A stretch of DNA of 64,000 bases from Cepaea nemoralis (taxonomy: Eukaryota > Mollusca > Gastropoda > Stylommatophora > Helicidae). The DNA is taken from assembly GCA_014155875.1 (NCBI GenBank), contig JACEFZ010011693.1, forward strand, positions 1 to 64,000, given 5' to 3'. Below are positions 45,666-57,189 of this stretch, piece by piece. Both the position numbers and the translations under genes were made by a program. Positions within the stretch are counted from its first letter, which is position 1, and each line of letters starts with the position of its first letter. The notes beneath the pieces are model-generated. The model made no database searches and was not told the DNA's origin. It worked only from the letters and a program-made list of their open reading frames with translations.

Positions 45666-46394
45666 AAGTACACAGGAGGAGTAATTCCATGGCAGATAAC
45701 TTTTGGTATCTGATTCTTCTTCTATGTTCATCTGGAGAGTTTTTTCGGATGTGATTGCCTTGTGCCTGTTTGCAGCTGAGCTGCGTCTTGCGCCGTTAGG
45801 CAGACACATCTAACTTCTGCAGGCATTTTTTTGGACCGGGTTAACCTTTCCGGATGTATCTGATTCTTCACGTATGTCAGATAAGTTATGAGATAGCTAA
45901 CCAGTTTCCTTCCTCATTGTTGCTTTCTGTCAACAACTGGGTGCAGGTTAGCTAGCCTACAACTTGAGGGTAATTAACAGAAATGGCTTAGAACCTGACA
46001 CAACAAATACCAACATCTGATTCCCTAGAAGTTAAATCATGCTTGAGGAGAGTTGACCACGAAGGTTGTCAAGGGCAGAGTGGCTGGATGTCTGATGTCC
46101 TCCTCTACTTCGAGCAGACCTGATATCCTTCATGGTGTCCATGCCGCGCGCGCGCGTGTGTGTGCACAATGACCATGTTACACATCTCTTCAGCAGTAAA
46201 ACACTGAACACAGCAGGCCAGGGAGGTTGCTATGCAGACAACCCACCCACAACAGAATATTTATAGATGTGTGATTATGTAGACATATCTGGATCTTATA
46301 GATGTGTGACTGTGTACACATAACTGGATCCTTGCTACAGAGTTTATACATTGTGCTGACTCTCCTTGCGACTTTTGACATTACAATCATCTTT
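45666..46394. other. intronic sequence of gene A with microsatellites
   Basis: A GCGCGCGCGTGTGTGTG microsatellite lies at 46145-46165. A near-duplicate pair (TATAGATGTGTGA...) occurs at 46260-46325. Bases 45700-45850 are GC-rich without a recognisable family. Confidence 0.4.
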
Positions 46395-46840
46395 ATCATC
46401 ACCATAATTTTTATCATCATCATCATCATGTGCAATGCTGATAAGCGTAGGCGGTCATGATTCACCATATCACTCAATCACCAGAGACATGGATCAGCTG
46501 TGTTTTTGTCTCAACCATACCACGTGGCCAAGCCATCCAGGTATTTACTTCTCTGCCTTCCCCTTGTTCTCTTCCCCTTAACCTTGCAAGCTGTCACCTG
46601 CTCTCCAAGTTATTTCTTCTCATAACATGTCCAAAAACTTGTGACTATGTCTAATTTCTCTATTCAGTTTACGGGTTACATTTGTTTCTTGTAGGATTTG
46701 GTCATTGATTCTTTTGTCTGTCCATGGTGTTCTTTGCATTTTCCTCTGAAACCACATTTCCACAACTGTCAGATGTTTTTCAGCTTGTCTGCACAATATT
46801 CACGCTTCACATCCGTACAAAAGTGCAGGCTCTATGTAGC
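46395..46840 (-). pseudogene. LINE 3' end fragment
   Basis: The minus strand contains MWFQRKMQ-like coding, corresponding to MWFLRKMQKIPWTDR at 53570. It runs through the 3' untranslated motif GGTGATTGAGTGATATGGTG to GCATTGCACATGATGATGAT, a (GAT)n tail at 46435-46395. The homologous plus-strand copy at 53540-53935 ends in (ATTG)n. Confidence 0.75.
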
Positions 46841-46938
46841 ACCTAAACACTCTTTTTCTCGTTGCGACTGACATCATTTTATTGGTCTACTGACCAATAA
46901 AATGATGTCAGTCGCAACGAGAAAAAGAGTGTTTAGGT
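46841..46938. repeat. perfect 47-bp inverted repeat with 4-base loop
   Basis: Bases 46841-46887 and 46892-46938 are perfect reverse complements, separated only by TACT. The left arm starts ACCTAAACACTC. It sits exactly where the LINE fragment would continue, as if the strand had folded back and been copied. Confidence 0.95.
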
Positions 46939-47084
46939 CACACTTGCAAACTCCATCTTGCAAAAGACGGCCTTTGCCATGGTGATTGTTGTTCTAATCT
47001 CTTCAAGGCATCTCCCACCAGACCCACACAAAATAAAACACAAAAATCACAGCTTGTGGTTTATGTAGCTGTAAATTAAACGCA

Positions 47085-47305
47085 GTTCGTGAGCCGGGTA
47101 CCAGGCGTTCGAAGCTCAGCTGAGACCGATTTATGCAGCAGACCGTGTCGTGTTGTGTTATAACGTGTTGGTATGGGAGCAGGTCGCTCAGAAAGCAATG
47201 GCAAACTACTGAACGTAACACTTGCCTAGTACATCAACAGCAGCTGAAAAATGCTGATGTTGACTGCAATGTCCTGTAAGGGAAACGCAACAAAAATAAA
47301 TAAAG
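47085..47305 (+). mobile_element. tRNA-derived SINE, family 2
   Basis: B box-like GCGTTCGAAGCTC near 47107, family body CAGAAAGCAATGGCAAACTA, and tail GCAATGTCCTGTAAGGGAAA then A-rich. The A box is degraded. Confidence 0.75.
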
Positions 47306-47324
47306 ATTAAACACCTGAGAAACA

Positions 47325-48370
47325 CGTGGTATGCCCACACGGATCCCCATCTACAGCAAGGGATCAGGGATATGTTGAGTGAAGCAGGACATGGTATGCC
47401 CACACGGATCCCCATCTACAGCAAGGGATCAGGGATATGTTGAGTGAAGCAGGACATGGTATGCCCACACGGATCCCCATCTACAGCAAGGGATCAGGGA
47501 TATGTTGAGTGAAGCAGGACATGGTATGCCCACACGGATCCCCATCTACAGCAAGGGATCAGGGATATGTTGAGTGAAGCAGGACATGGTATGCCACCAC
47601 GGATCCCCATCTACAGCAAGGGATCAGGGATATGTTGAGTGAAGCAGGACATGGTATGCCCACACGGATCCCCATCTACAGCAAGGGATCAGGGATATGT
47701 TGAGTGAAGCAGGACATGGTATGCCCACACGGATCCCCATCTACAGCAAGGGATCAGGGATATGTTGAGTGAAGCAGGACATGGTATGCCCACACGGACC
47801 CCCATCTACAGCAAGGGATCAGGGTTATGTTGAGTGAAGCAGGACATGGTATGCCCACACGGATCCCCATCTACAGCAAGGGATCAGGGATATGTTGAGT
47901 GAAGCAGGACATGGTATGCCCACACGGACTCCCATCTACAGCAAGGGATCAGGGATATGTTGAGTGAAGCAGGACATGGTATGCCCACACGGATCCCCAT
48001 CTACAGCAAGGGATCAGGGATATGTTGAGTGAAGCAGGACATGGTATGCCCACACGGACCCCCATCTACAGCAAGGGATCAGGGATATGTTGAGTGAAGC
48101 AGGACATGGTATGCCCACACGGACCCCCCATCTACAGCAAGGGATCAGGGATATGTTGAGTGAAGCAGGACATGGTATGCCCACACGGACCCCCATCTAC
48201 AGCAAGGGATCAGGGATATGTTGAGTGAAGCAGGACATGGTATGCCCACACGGACCCCCATCTACAGCAAGGGATCAGGGATATGTTGAGTGAAGCAGGA
48301 CATGGTATGCCCACATGGACCCCCATCTACAGCAAGGGATCAGGGATATGTTGAGTGAAGCAGGACATGG
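47325..48370 (+). repeat. 65-bp minisatellite, about 16 copies
   Basis: The unit contains ACACGGATCCCCATCTACAG, CAAGGGATCAGGGATATGTT and GAGTGAAGCAGGACATGGTA. Variation is nearly confined to GGATCC/GGACCC/GGACTC. The low divergence suggests recent amplification. Confidence 0.95.
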
Positions 48371-48900
48371 TAGTACAGCAACGGTGGGTTAGATCCTTCC
48401 AGGGAGACATGGTGCTGCAGTGGCAAGGACACCAGCCTGCCAGCCTGGTGGCCTTGTGTTCAAACTGAGAGACACTGGTTCACACAGACCTGAGCTGCCA
48501 GGTCCACCCAGCCTGACATTGGTACCACATGCTGTGCTGGGACATCAAGGCAGCCTGTGTCATGGTGACCATACCACCCATGGAGTGCCGACTGGTACAT
48601 GACAATCTGGAGCCAGCACCATGTACCAAACACATCTCATGATGTGTCAATGTGTTCTTGGATGGTTTCAGATCCTTCGCAGAAACAACCAGTGCAGACA
48701 ACATATACTGTACCTCACACAACAACCAGTACACACAACATATACTGTACATCACAGAGTACAGTATATTTGGTGGTATTACACACAGTAACATGAATAC
48801 ATAAAAAAAAAAAAGATCTGACACACTGTGGTTTTAAAAAAAAACCTTGTCAGGAATAGGTTAAAAACAGTTTAAGATGTATGATGGTTTACAACACACA
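48371..48900. other. intronic sequence of gene A
   Basis: Contains a short imperfect repeat ACAACATATACTGTAC at 48695-48765 and its partial inverse ACAGTATAT. No gene seen. Confidence 0.4.
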
Positions 48901-49387
48901 GACCACCCTTCACATATGTGTACCAACCTTCACATACATGCACCAACCTTCACATACATGCACAAAGCTTCACATACATGCACCAACCTTCAAATACATG
49001 CACAAAGCTTCACATACATGCACAAACCTTCACATACATGTACCAACCTTCACATACATGTACCAACCTTCACATACATGCACAAAGCTTCACATACATG
49101 CACCAACCTTCAAATACATGCACAAAGCTTCACATACATGCACCAACCTTCACATACATGCACCAACCTTCACATACATGTACCAACCTTCACATACATG
49201 CACCAACCTTCATATACATGCACCAACCTTGACATACATGCACCAACCTTCACATAGATGCACCAACCTTGACATAGATGCACCAACCTTGACATAGATG
49301 CACCAACCTTGACATAGATGCACCAACCTTGACATACATGCACCAACCTTGACATACATGCACCAACCTTGACATACATGCACCAAC
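48900..49387 (-). repeat. 20-bp minisatellite, about 24 copies, seeded on a splice donor
   Basis: The minus-strand unit is GAAGGTTGGTGCATGTATGT. The array starts directly at the donor of gene A's GHIHE exon, and each unit repeats the donor context (ATG)AAG|GTTGGT. Units next to the exon carry CAAG instead of GAAG. Distal units alternate with an AAAGCTT-containing variant, so the array has at least three unit types in blocks. Confidence 0.93.
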
Positions 49388-49498
49388 CTTCATGTATATG
49401 CCCAAACAAGTGATACTTTGGCTTGACGCGGCGCTGAACCGTGTGCAGAAGTTCCACGCAGCCAGCCCTCATGTTGCTACTGCACAAGTCACCATGTC
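49388..49498 (-). CDS. MPPED2-like: Gene A, coding exon with GHIHE metal-binding motif
   Basis: A 111-base exon. The acceptor CCGCAG|GACATGG takes phase 1 from the exon at 49955. The donor GAAG|GTTGGT leaves in phase 1. It reads HGDLCSSNMRAGCVELL, HTVQRRVKPKYHLFGHIHEG, near-identical to animal MPPED proteins. GHIHE carries two metal-binding His residues. In mammalian MPPED2 the first of these is reported replaced by Gly, with reduced activity, while MPPED1 keeps His. The gene here keeps His, which argues for a catalytically competent enzyme. The donor is weak (GTTGGT) and is the first unit of the 20-bp repeat array. Confidence 0.95.
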
Positions 49499-49954
49499 CT
49501 GCGGATATGAACATTATATTCTATCTGAGCATTACCCTCAGTCTAATTAAACATCTCTGTGACTTCATAGGCTTTCATTGACTATCTTTGGATGTGGAGG
49601 CACCTTATGGTTTTGTTTAGTTAATCCTCTTTTACTCTGGAGTGAAAAAAAACTTTATAGTGTTGTTTAGTTATTCCTCTTCCTCCTTGGGATGCAAGGA
49701 TTCCCCAGCTACCACCAGCAATGTATGATCAGAAACAGTGATGTACTGTCACAATGCACTCAGTGTCACATGCAACCTTGTTGTGACAACTCAGCTAGAT
49801 CATGTGTTTGCTTGCACTGCAGGTTTGTGTGGACTCAGATCTATGACACACAGCCAGGTCCTGGACTCATCCATATAAAAGAATGAAGTATAAGTGCATC
49901 ATTGTTGTTACAGACAAGAGCTAAAAGTTAGAACACACATACAGATACACATAC
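49499..49954. other. intron of gene A, 456 bp
   Basis: No repeat or ORF of note. A CTTATGGTTTTGTTTAGTTA-like segment is loosely duplicated at 49605-49680. Confidence 0.6.
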
Positions 49955-50070
49955 CAATAGGTGGGCCATGTGTCATCAGTATGTCCGTGTCTTCTGGGAT
50001 CTGATTCCACTTGTCCAAACAGATGGCTCCCCTTCTCATGTTAAATGCCATTCCGCCAAAATTGGGTTGC
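49955..50070 (-). CDS. MPPED2-like: Gene A, coding exon with THGPP motif
   Basis: A 116-base exon between acceptor AAAACAG|GCAACC and donor ATTG|GTATGT. It completes the Trp codon split from the previous exon and reads QPNFGGMAFNMRRG, LDKWNQIPEDTDILMTHGPP, I. DKWN.IP..TDILMTHGPP is the most conserved block of MPPED proteins. Its His is a metal ligand. All phases fit with the flanking exons. Confidence 0.95.
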
Positions 50071-50329
50071 CTGTTTTGCTCAAAAGTAGGGCAGTTTCAG
50101 TAAATTAATATGTCTCTTATCTGTTTCACTGTAGTATTTAAAACTGCTTGGTTACATGTTGAATGAAGGGTGGCACTCAGTGCAATGGCCACCTGTCAGC
50201 TCCCTGTGGGGTATGTAGTGGTGTCAAACAAGGCTGAGTACTAGTCTGTACCTGGTGTTCTGGTGTTCTGTGCTGCACTTCTCAACCTTGTGTGTGATGG
50301 TGCAATGGAAGGAATATATTTCCATAACA

Positions 50330-51903
50330 GAGTGGATGATTGAATAAAATGGGTAGTTACAAACTGGAACTGGTGCTCAACTTTACGTAACAGAGTGGAT
50401 GATTGAATAAAATGGGTAGTTACAAACTGGAACTGGTGCTCAACTTTACGTAACAGAGTGGATGATTGAATAAAATGGGTAGTTACAAACTGGAACTGGT
50501 GCTCAACTTTAAGTAACAGAGTGGATGATTGAATAAAATGGGTAGTTACAAACTGGAACTGGTGCTCAACTTTACGTAACATAGTGGATGATTGAATAAA
50601 ATGGGTAGTTACAAACTGGAACTGGTGCTCAACTTTACGTAACAGAGTGGATGATTGAATAAAATGGGTAGTTACAAACTGGAACTGGTGCTCAACTTTA
50701 CGTAACAGAGTGGATGATTGAATAAAATGGGTAGTTACAAACTGGAAATGGTGCTCAACTTTACGTAACAGAGTGGATGATTGAATAAAATGGGTAGTTA
50801 CAAACTGGAACTGGTACTCAACTTTACATAACAGAGTGGATGATTGAATAAAATGGGTAGGTACAAACTGGAACTGGTAATCAACTTTACGTAACAGAGT
50901 GGATGATTGAATAAAATGGGTAGTTACAAACTGGAACTGGTGCTCAACTTTACGTAACAGAGTGGATGATTGAATAAAATGGGTAGTTACAAACTGGAAC
51001 TGGTACTCAACTTTACGTAACAGAGTGGATGATTGAATAAAATGGGTAGTTACAAACTGGAACTGGTACTCAACTTTACGTAACAGAGTGGATGATTGAA
51101 TAAAATGGGTAGTTACAAACTGGAACTGGTGCTCAACTTTACGTAACAGAGTGGATGATTGAATAAAATGGGTAGTTAAAAACTGGAACTGGTGCTCAAC
51201 TTTACGTAACAGAGTGGATGATTGAATAAAATGGGTAGTTACAAACTGGAACTGGTACTCAACTTTACGTAACAGAGTGGATGATTGAATAAAATGGGTA
51301 GTTACAAACTGGAAACTGGTGCTCAACTTTACGTAACAGAGTGGATGATTGAATAAAATGGGTAGTTACAAACTGGAACTGGTACTCAACTTTACGTAAC
51401 AGAGTGGATGATTGAATAAAATGGGTAGTTACAAACTGGAAACTGGTACTCAACTTTACGTAACAGAGTGGATGATTGAATAAAATGGGTAGTTACAAAC
51501 TGGAACTGGTGCTCAACTTTACGTAACAGAGTGGATGATTGAATAAAATGGGTAGTTACAAACTGGAACTGGTGCTCAACTTTACGTAACAGAGTGGATG
51601 ATTGAATAAAATGGGTAGTTACAAACTGGAACTGGTACTCAACTTTACGTAACAGAGTGGATGATTGAATAAAATGGGTAGTTACAAACTGGAACTGGTA
51701 CTCAACTTTACGTAACAGAGTGGATGATTGAATAAAATGGGTAGTTACAAACTGGAACTGGTACTCAACTTTACGTAACAGAGTGGATGATTGAATAAAA
51801 TGGGTAGTTACAAACTGGAACTGGTGCTCAACTTTACGTAACAGAGTGGATGATTGAATAAAATGGGTAGTTACAAACTGGAACTGGTGCTCAACTTTAC
51901 GTA
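50330..51903 (+). repeat. 63-bp minisatellite, about 25 copies
   Basis: The unit contains AACTGGTGCTCAACTTTACG, TAACAGAGTGGATGATTGAA and TAAAATGGGTAGTTACAAAC. 63 is a multiple of three, so the minus strand reads a 21-residue repeat (FQFVTTHFIQSSTLLRKVEYQ with E/D, Y/H variants). Occasional one-base insertions (GGAAACTGG at 51311 and 51440) break the frame, showing that it is not selected. It lies in a gene A intron. Confidence 0.95.
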
Positions 51904-51924
51904 ATTATATTTTTTTGGGTTTTA

Positions 51925-52217
51925 TTTTTTTGTTTGCATTTTCCTGCTTTGAACCCAAGCGTAGTGCACACACATGCTGCCACTTCTAGTTCACACAGGA
52001 ATGATTTATGGCCAGTGGATTAGCTTTTCCTATTGCTAGTGTTTCTCACCATCACATGAATTCAGAGGTACTTGTCATTTACATCGCCTAGTCGGAAAGA
52101 GAAGTCAACATTTTAGTTCAACTGACCGGTGTAGGGGTTGAACCCGCTACCTTGTCATCAGCACACCACATTGGATGTATAAGAACTAGTGCTCTAATCC
52201 ATGCTGCCACGCTGACC
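51925..52217 (-). mobile_element. tRNA-derived SINE, family 3
   Basis: On the minus strand a tRNA-like head has TGGCAGCATGGATTAGAGCA, GTGTGCTGATGACAAGGTAG and a B box GGGTTCAACCCC. The body resembles the copy at 37595-37310 (AAGTACCTCTGAATTC-like). Confidence 0.72.
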
Positions 52218-52224
52218 TCCAGGT

Positions 52225-52560
52225 AATTAGATGAAGTGGTCCATGACAGAGTAGTCCATGACAGAATGGCCCTGGGCACAGACAGGGATAACTACATCAG
52301 TACTGGTGCAGCCATGGACATAATTAGATGAAGGGGTCCATGAAATAATGGCTGGGTACAGACAGGGATAACTACATCAGTACTGGTGTATCCTTGGACA
52401 TAATTAGATGAAATGGTCCATGACAGAATGGCCCTGGGTACAGACAGGGATAACTACATCAGCACAGGTGTATCCTTGGACATAATTAGATGAAGTGGTC
52501 CATGAAAGAATGGCCCTGGGTACAGACAGGGATAACTACATCAGCACAGGTACAGCCATG
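52225..52560 (+). repeat. about 82-bp tandem repeat, four copies
   Basis: The units contain AATTAGATGAAGTGGTCCAT, GACAGGGATAACTACATCAG and GTGTATCCTTGGACAT, with small deletions. Confidence 0.85.
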
Positions 52561-53539
52561 GCCATCAGTTATGCCACATGTGCATGGAAAAGTCTCAAAC
52601 TTACATTGAAGACTAATTCTGTGGTAGTCAGCTTGTGTCATGAGCTCTCTGTTATACAGCAGTCAGACCTGGATCAATTTTGTCCAGCACGTCCATATCT
52701 GGACCACTTTTGTCCAGCAAGAGACAAGACTGAACACCTTCCACTGACAATGTCTGCATTCTATTCTCAGCATCTCTGTGAAGGACAGTGTAGCTGATGC
52801 TGAACTACTCTCACACACAAGCCAACAGATCATGCAGACACTGTTCAGTCAGCACTGAATAAGATAGCCAGGTCATGTGTGCCACATGCCATTGCCTTTG
52901 GGAAGCTGGCACGGGCAACAGAAAAACTGTGCCTCCACAGGTATGATCTGAAGTTACATGAAAGTGGGACATGAAAGTGGGACATGAAAGTGGGACATGG
53001 AAGTGGGACATGGAAGTGGGACATGAAAATGTTAGAGATACTCATCACCGCCTGGGAGGAAGAGGCTTCTGACCGCAGGTAACACACGGACATACACTGT
53101 CAGGAATCACCTTGAACTTGGCAACACATGGACATACACTGTCAGGAATCACCTTGAACTTGGTAACACACGGACATACACTGTCAGGAATCACCTTGAA
53201 CTTGGTAACATGAAATACTTCAACAATCAAAGGGAGACATGAAACAGCTGAAAGCAACGCCAGACCATGTGACTGGAGGGTTCCTGCTCATAGGTTTCTT
53301 CAACCCAGAGTCAGATATGAGTCAGGCTGAATTTGTCTAGTCTTCCCCTGAGTGTCAAGCTGCCTGGTTTACACACAAAAGCCACAAACAAGAGATTGCA
53401 CACACAATATGCTAGGCAATAAATTGGGCAACCTATTGTTTGACTCTGCTACATGTACATTCACTAAGGGAACACATGGATTTGAACAACCAGGTTTAGT
53501 TCTTTTGTATGGATGTGAAGGATATGGATGTGGACAATG
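52561..53539. other. gene A intron with two short tandem repeats
   Basis: A 14-bp repeat (GAAAGTGGGACAT / GGAAGTGGGACAT) occurs six times at 52963-53032. A 41-bp repeat (CGGACATACACTGTCAGGAA, TCACCTTGAACTTGGTAACA) occurs three times at 53085-53215. The rest is unclassified. Confidence 0.75.
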
Positions 53540-53935
53540 AGCAGTCAAGCTGAAAAACATCTGATGACTGGAAATGTGGTTTCTGAGGAAAATGCAAAAA
53601 ATACCATGGACAGACAGAAAAACCAATGAACAAGTACAACAGGAGACAAATGAAAATTGTAAATTGATTAGAGAAATTAGACGTAGACAGTCAACATTTT
53701 TTGGACATGTTATGAGAAGAAATGGATTGGAGAACTTAGTGACAACTGGCAAGATCGAAAGGAACAGACCAAGAGGAAGACCGAGAGGAAAATACCTGGA
53801 TGGCTTGGCCACAAGGCATGGTTGAGACAGGAACACTGAGCTGAACCACGACTCTGGTGATCGAGTGAAATGGTGAGTCATTACCGCCCACGCTTTCCGG
53901 CATGGCACATGATTGATTGATTGATTGGTACAGTA
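53540..53935 (+). pseudogene. LINE C-terminus and complete 3' end
   Basis: The frame 53574-53825 reads MWFLRKMQKIPWTDR, IREIRRRQSTFFGHVMRRN, GLENLVTTGKIE and RPRGRPRGKYLDGL, the end of ORF2 in the same broad LINE type as 34.2 kb. The 3' untranslated region has CTCTGGTGATCGAGTGAAAT and finishes GCACATGATTGATTGATTGATTGG, a (GATT)n tail. It is 5'-truncated. Confidence 0.85.
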
Positions 53936-54127
53936 TGCTATATCAGAACACTCTGCACTAGCTACAGAGGGTGAATGGGGATGACCCAGAGTGAGCCACT
54001 GTGTGACCCTATATTTACACACGCTGAAACAATCAAACAACTATGATTGAGCCTCAGCCAGGCCACGTTGCTTCAGAGAATAAAAACTCAGGAGAGAAGA
54101 TGGTAACATTAGTTCAATCAGACTTAC

Positions 54128-54255
54128 CAAGGGGATCCATAGATTTTGATTCCACACACTTTGACGTAAGAATCCAACAAATAGATACAGTTGGTCAACA
54201 ATTCTCGTGATGACGACACTTTAGCTTCCTCTAAGTAATCTTCAAAATCTTGTTT
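54128..54255 (-). CDS. MPPED2-like: Gene A, first exon visible in the window
   Basis: A 128-base exon with acceptor TTCCACAG|AAACAAG and a strong donor, CCTTG|GTAAGT. It reads KQDFEDYLEEAKVSSS, RELLTNCIYLLDSYVKVCG, IKIYGSPW. LLTNCIYL.DS and KIYGSPW are the MPPED signature just before the Trp-led region of the next exon. It enters in phase 0 and leaves in phase 2. The exons with SDTHG and GNHE are not found to its right in this window, so the upstream intron is at least 9.7 kb. Confidence 0.93.
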
Positions 54256-54289
54256 CTGTGGAACAAACATCAGAAACAATGGAGATATG

Positions 54290-55010
54290 ATCATCTTCAT
54301 CAAGTGCCACGCTGGCTGGTAGGCGTTCACGACTTTCCACAGATCTCGGGCTTTGGTTTACTGGATCAACTCTGCTGATGATATTCCTCCATGCCACCGC
54401 TTTAATCCATCCAGCATAATTTCTCTTGGTTTGCCTCTCCCCCTCAATCTTTCCAGTTGTCACAAAGCTCTCCAATGCCTCTCTTCTCATCACATGACCA
54501 CAGAAAGCTGTTTGTCTCTTTCTTATTCTTGTGTATAATGTTCTAGTTTCATTAGCCTCTTTCAGACAGTCATTGTTAGTTACTTTGGCAGTTCAAGGAA
54601 TTTGCAACATTCATCTTGGAACCACATCTATGTTGCCTCCAAGTTCTTCCTAATTTGTTCATTTACATTCCAAGATTCACTGTCATACAGCAATACAGGT
54701 TCTATATAGCACATTAGCACTCTCTTATATTCAATGATAGTAACTTATTGCACAGGATACTCTTCATTTTCTGAAATGCAGCCTTTGATGCTTGCCCTAT
54801 TCTGCTCTTAATCTCTGTTGTGCATCTTCCATCTGATGTTATAAATGCCCATAAGTATTTAAAACTATCCACTTGGTTAAGAATTTTCCCTTATATTTCT
54901 ATTTTGGTGTCACCGTTTTCTTTGATATCACTGTGATACATTTTCTCAGTCACCTCACATTTTCCGAGATTCATCACACTGACCCGAATGGAGCACCATA
55001 TAGGATAAAA
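54290..55010 (-). pseudogene. LINE RT C-terminal fragment and 3' end
   Basis: The minus strand begins at the RT end with a FKYLWAFITSDGRCTTEIK-like stretch. It continues through the region homologous to 33683-34395 and reaches MMRREALESFVTTGKIEG. It ends CACTTGATGAAGATGAT at 54290. Several frameshifts are visible. It lies only about 35 bases from a gene A exon, on its upstream side. Confidence 0.8.
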
Positions 55011-56734
55011 TTTAATCAGCGTTTCAAAATAACGATTGGCTCGAACAAAACCTGAGGTACCAGCCAGAATGTTTGCGCAGAATTGGTGGTGAAAAACAAG
55101 TCATTGCACATAAAACCTTAGAGACAGCCACTAGCATTTTCTGTTAGGAGGTATTCTGGGTCCCCTCAGGTAAGCTTGACCCTAAATATGTGCTAAGACG
55201 ATCCATGATGTTAAGGTAACATGGTGTTTGTGTGAATAATTGTGTCCGTGTTTGTGTTCGAACCAGTGCGTATGTTGAGTGCATAGCTGTCTAAATGGCT
55301 CTCAGCATAATTTCATGAAATAATTGATATGTTTTCATTTGTGATTGTTGTTCATTTAATTTTGGTTCATGATCATTACTTTTGTTGCTGGAGGAAAGGT
55401 TCGAATTTTCCCCTGATATGAAAAGGCAAATACATTAATAATGATGATGATGGGAGACATTTGAGAACCCAGCCTAATGCAGAGGAATGAAGACCGGTCT
55501 TGCATCACAGACATAGAAGGATGAATGTTACAATGATGACTTTATCTCAACATACCTTGTCTTAACCCTACCAGACCTGAGGCACTGAACCTAACTGTCC
55601 CTATAACCTGGGCTCCTGAGCATTAAAGAGGAAAAAAAACTAACATGACATAGAAAAATGTTAGTTACATGCAAACAAGTTGTTAGAATAAGATGTAACT
55701 TGGAGACGCAGAAAATAGGTATACCTTTCATTTAGCGCCAATGTTCCACCTTTGTGTGCCAATCCAGTCTGAATAAACCAAAGTATCGATCACCTGTTGA
55801 ACTGTGAAAAGTCCTAGAACTACTTCACTTTCTTGTTGAAGTGCTTGGCTCATCAGCCTATGTTTCATTTGGAATTTTCAGAATTTTTTCACATTAAACC
55901 ACACAAAGTCAATTCAAACCTATGGGGGCATACATTTGCAATGGCTAACCATGAGGTCTGACCACAATTGGTTAGTTATTTTTAGTTTGTCATGCATTTC
56001 TTTTCACGTACTAGGCAAAATACCGAAAATTTGGTACAGCGGTATAGCGGCAGATTAGGAAATTACCGAAAAATCAGCACAGCGGTCTGGTAGGGTTAAC
56101 ATGCATCAGTCTCAACTTACCTCTGACTTATCATGCAGTCTCACTACATGCATCTGTCTCAACATGCATCTGTTACAACATGCATTCATCTCAATCTGCC
56201 TTCATCACAACATGTCTCTGTCACAACCTACCTTCATAACAACATGACTTTGTCACAACAGGACAACGTGGTCTCATCTTTATGACCTTATTTTATCTTA
56301 CTGTCCTTGTTTTCAACAAGAGTTAATCATATCATGACATGAAGGCATCAAGGGAGAACAATTGGTTATCCCTAAACTGGTCACATTCCACCAGATGTGG
56401 GAATGAATTTCATCTAGAGAGAAGAGGGTAGTGATCTCACCATTGAGTGGAACAACTCTCTTTCCTCCTATTTCCTTTTTTTCCCCTTGACATGTTTTAT
56501 GTTATAATGACATATGATTGTTGTAAAATGCTTATGTAGTTTGTATCTTGTTTGAACTCAGATAGGTGGTGTAAATATGAGCCTACCAAAATGAATGCTG
56601 TTCATTCAGTCCTGGTGATGCAGACGTACTTGCTGACAGAGGTAGAGGTATTATGACCATGTCCATATCCTACCAGATCAATTACTATTCTAGCATTTCT
56701 CATGCATCCCTCACCATCACAACCCCCCAGCCCG
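55011..56734. other. gene A intron, mostly unclassified
   Basis: A degenerate repeat of about 20 bp (CATGCATCTGTCTCAACATG-like) lies at 56095-56265. No exon matching the missing MPPED parts was found. Confidence 0.45.
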
Positions 56735-56790
56735 CGTGCCCAATTCTTAACCCTTTGAAAATAAAGATTTTTGTTCGTTCATTCGTTCAT
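56735..56790 (+). mobile_element. short LINE 3' tail matching the element at 24.6-26.3 kb
   Basis: CGTGCCCAATTCTTAACCCT followed by TTGAAAATAAAGA is the same as at 26230-26267. It then runs into a TTCGTTCATTCG-type simple tail instead of (TTA)n. Confidence 0.75.
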
Positions 56791-57189
56791 CCTCCCAGAG
56801 ATGGACCCTAAGAACTTATAATTAGCTACTGGGAAGAGTAAAGCGTTGGAGACTGCCATTACGACCTTACCATGCTTAGCTCAATTTGGGAGAGGACCCT
56901 GAAAGAGAAATTTACCCAAGGGAGAACCTTCATCTAAGGGTGTAAAACACTTAATCATTCCAGTCAGGAGTTAGAAGATAAAATGCACCACAATACTTTG
57001 TTCCAGCTACACATCTAATTCTATACATTGTATTGTTGTACCTTTGATGAACATTGTGTTATGAATTGTTATTTTCAAAACATATTTCATGTTGAACATA
57101 AAGCTTTTTCACAGAATGATCTGCACTCCAACCTTTGATTTCATATTATACGTTATGTTTTAAATCAGGATTTGGGTGACTTCTTGATA

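Noticed and set aside
50241..51453. 361-codon minus ORF with 21-residue repeats
   Set aside because: 63-bp minisatellite; the frame is broken by random one-base insertions in some units.
53369..54040. 223-codon minus ORF
   Set aside because: Mostly antisense to the plus-strand LINE end at 53540-53935, with no recognisable domain.
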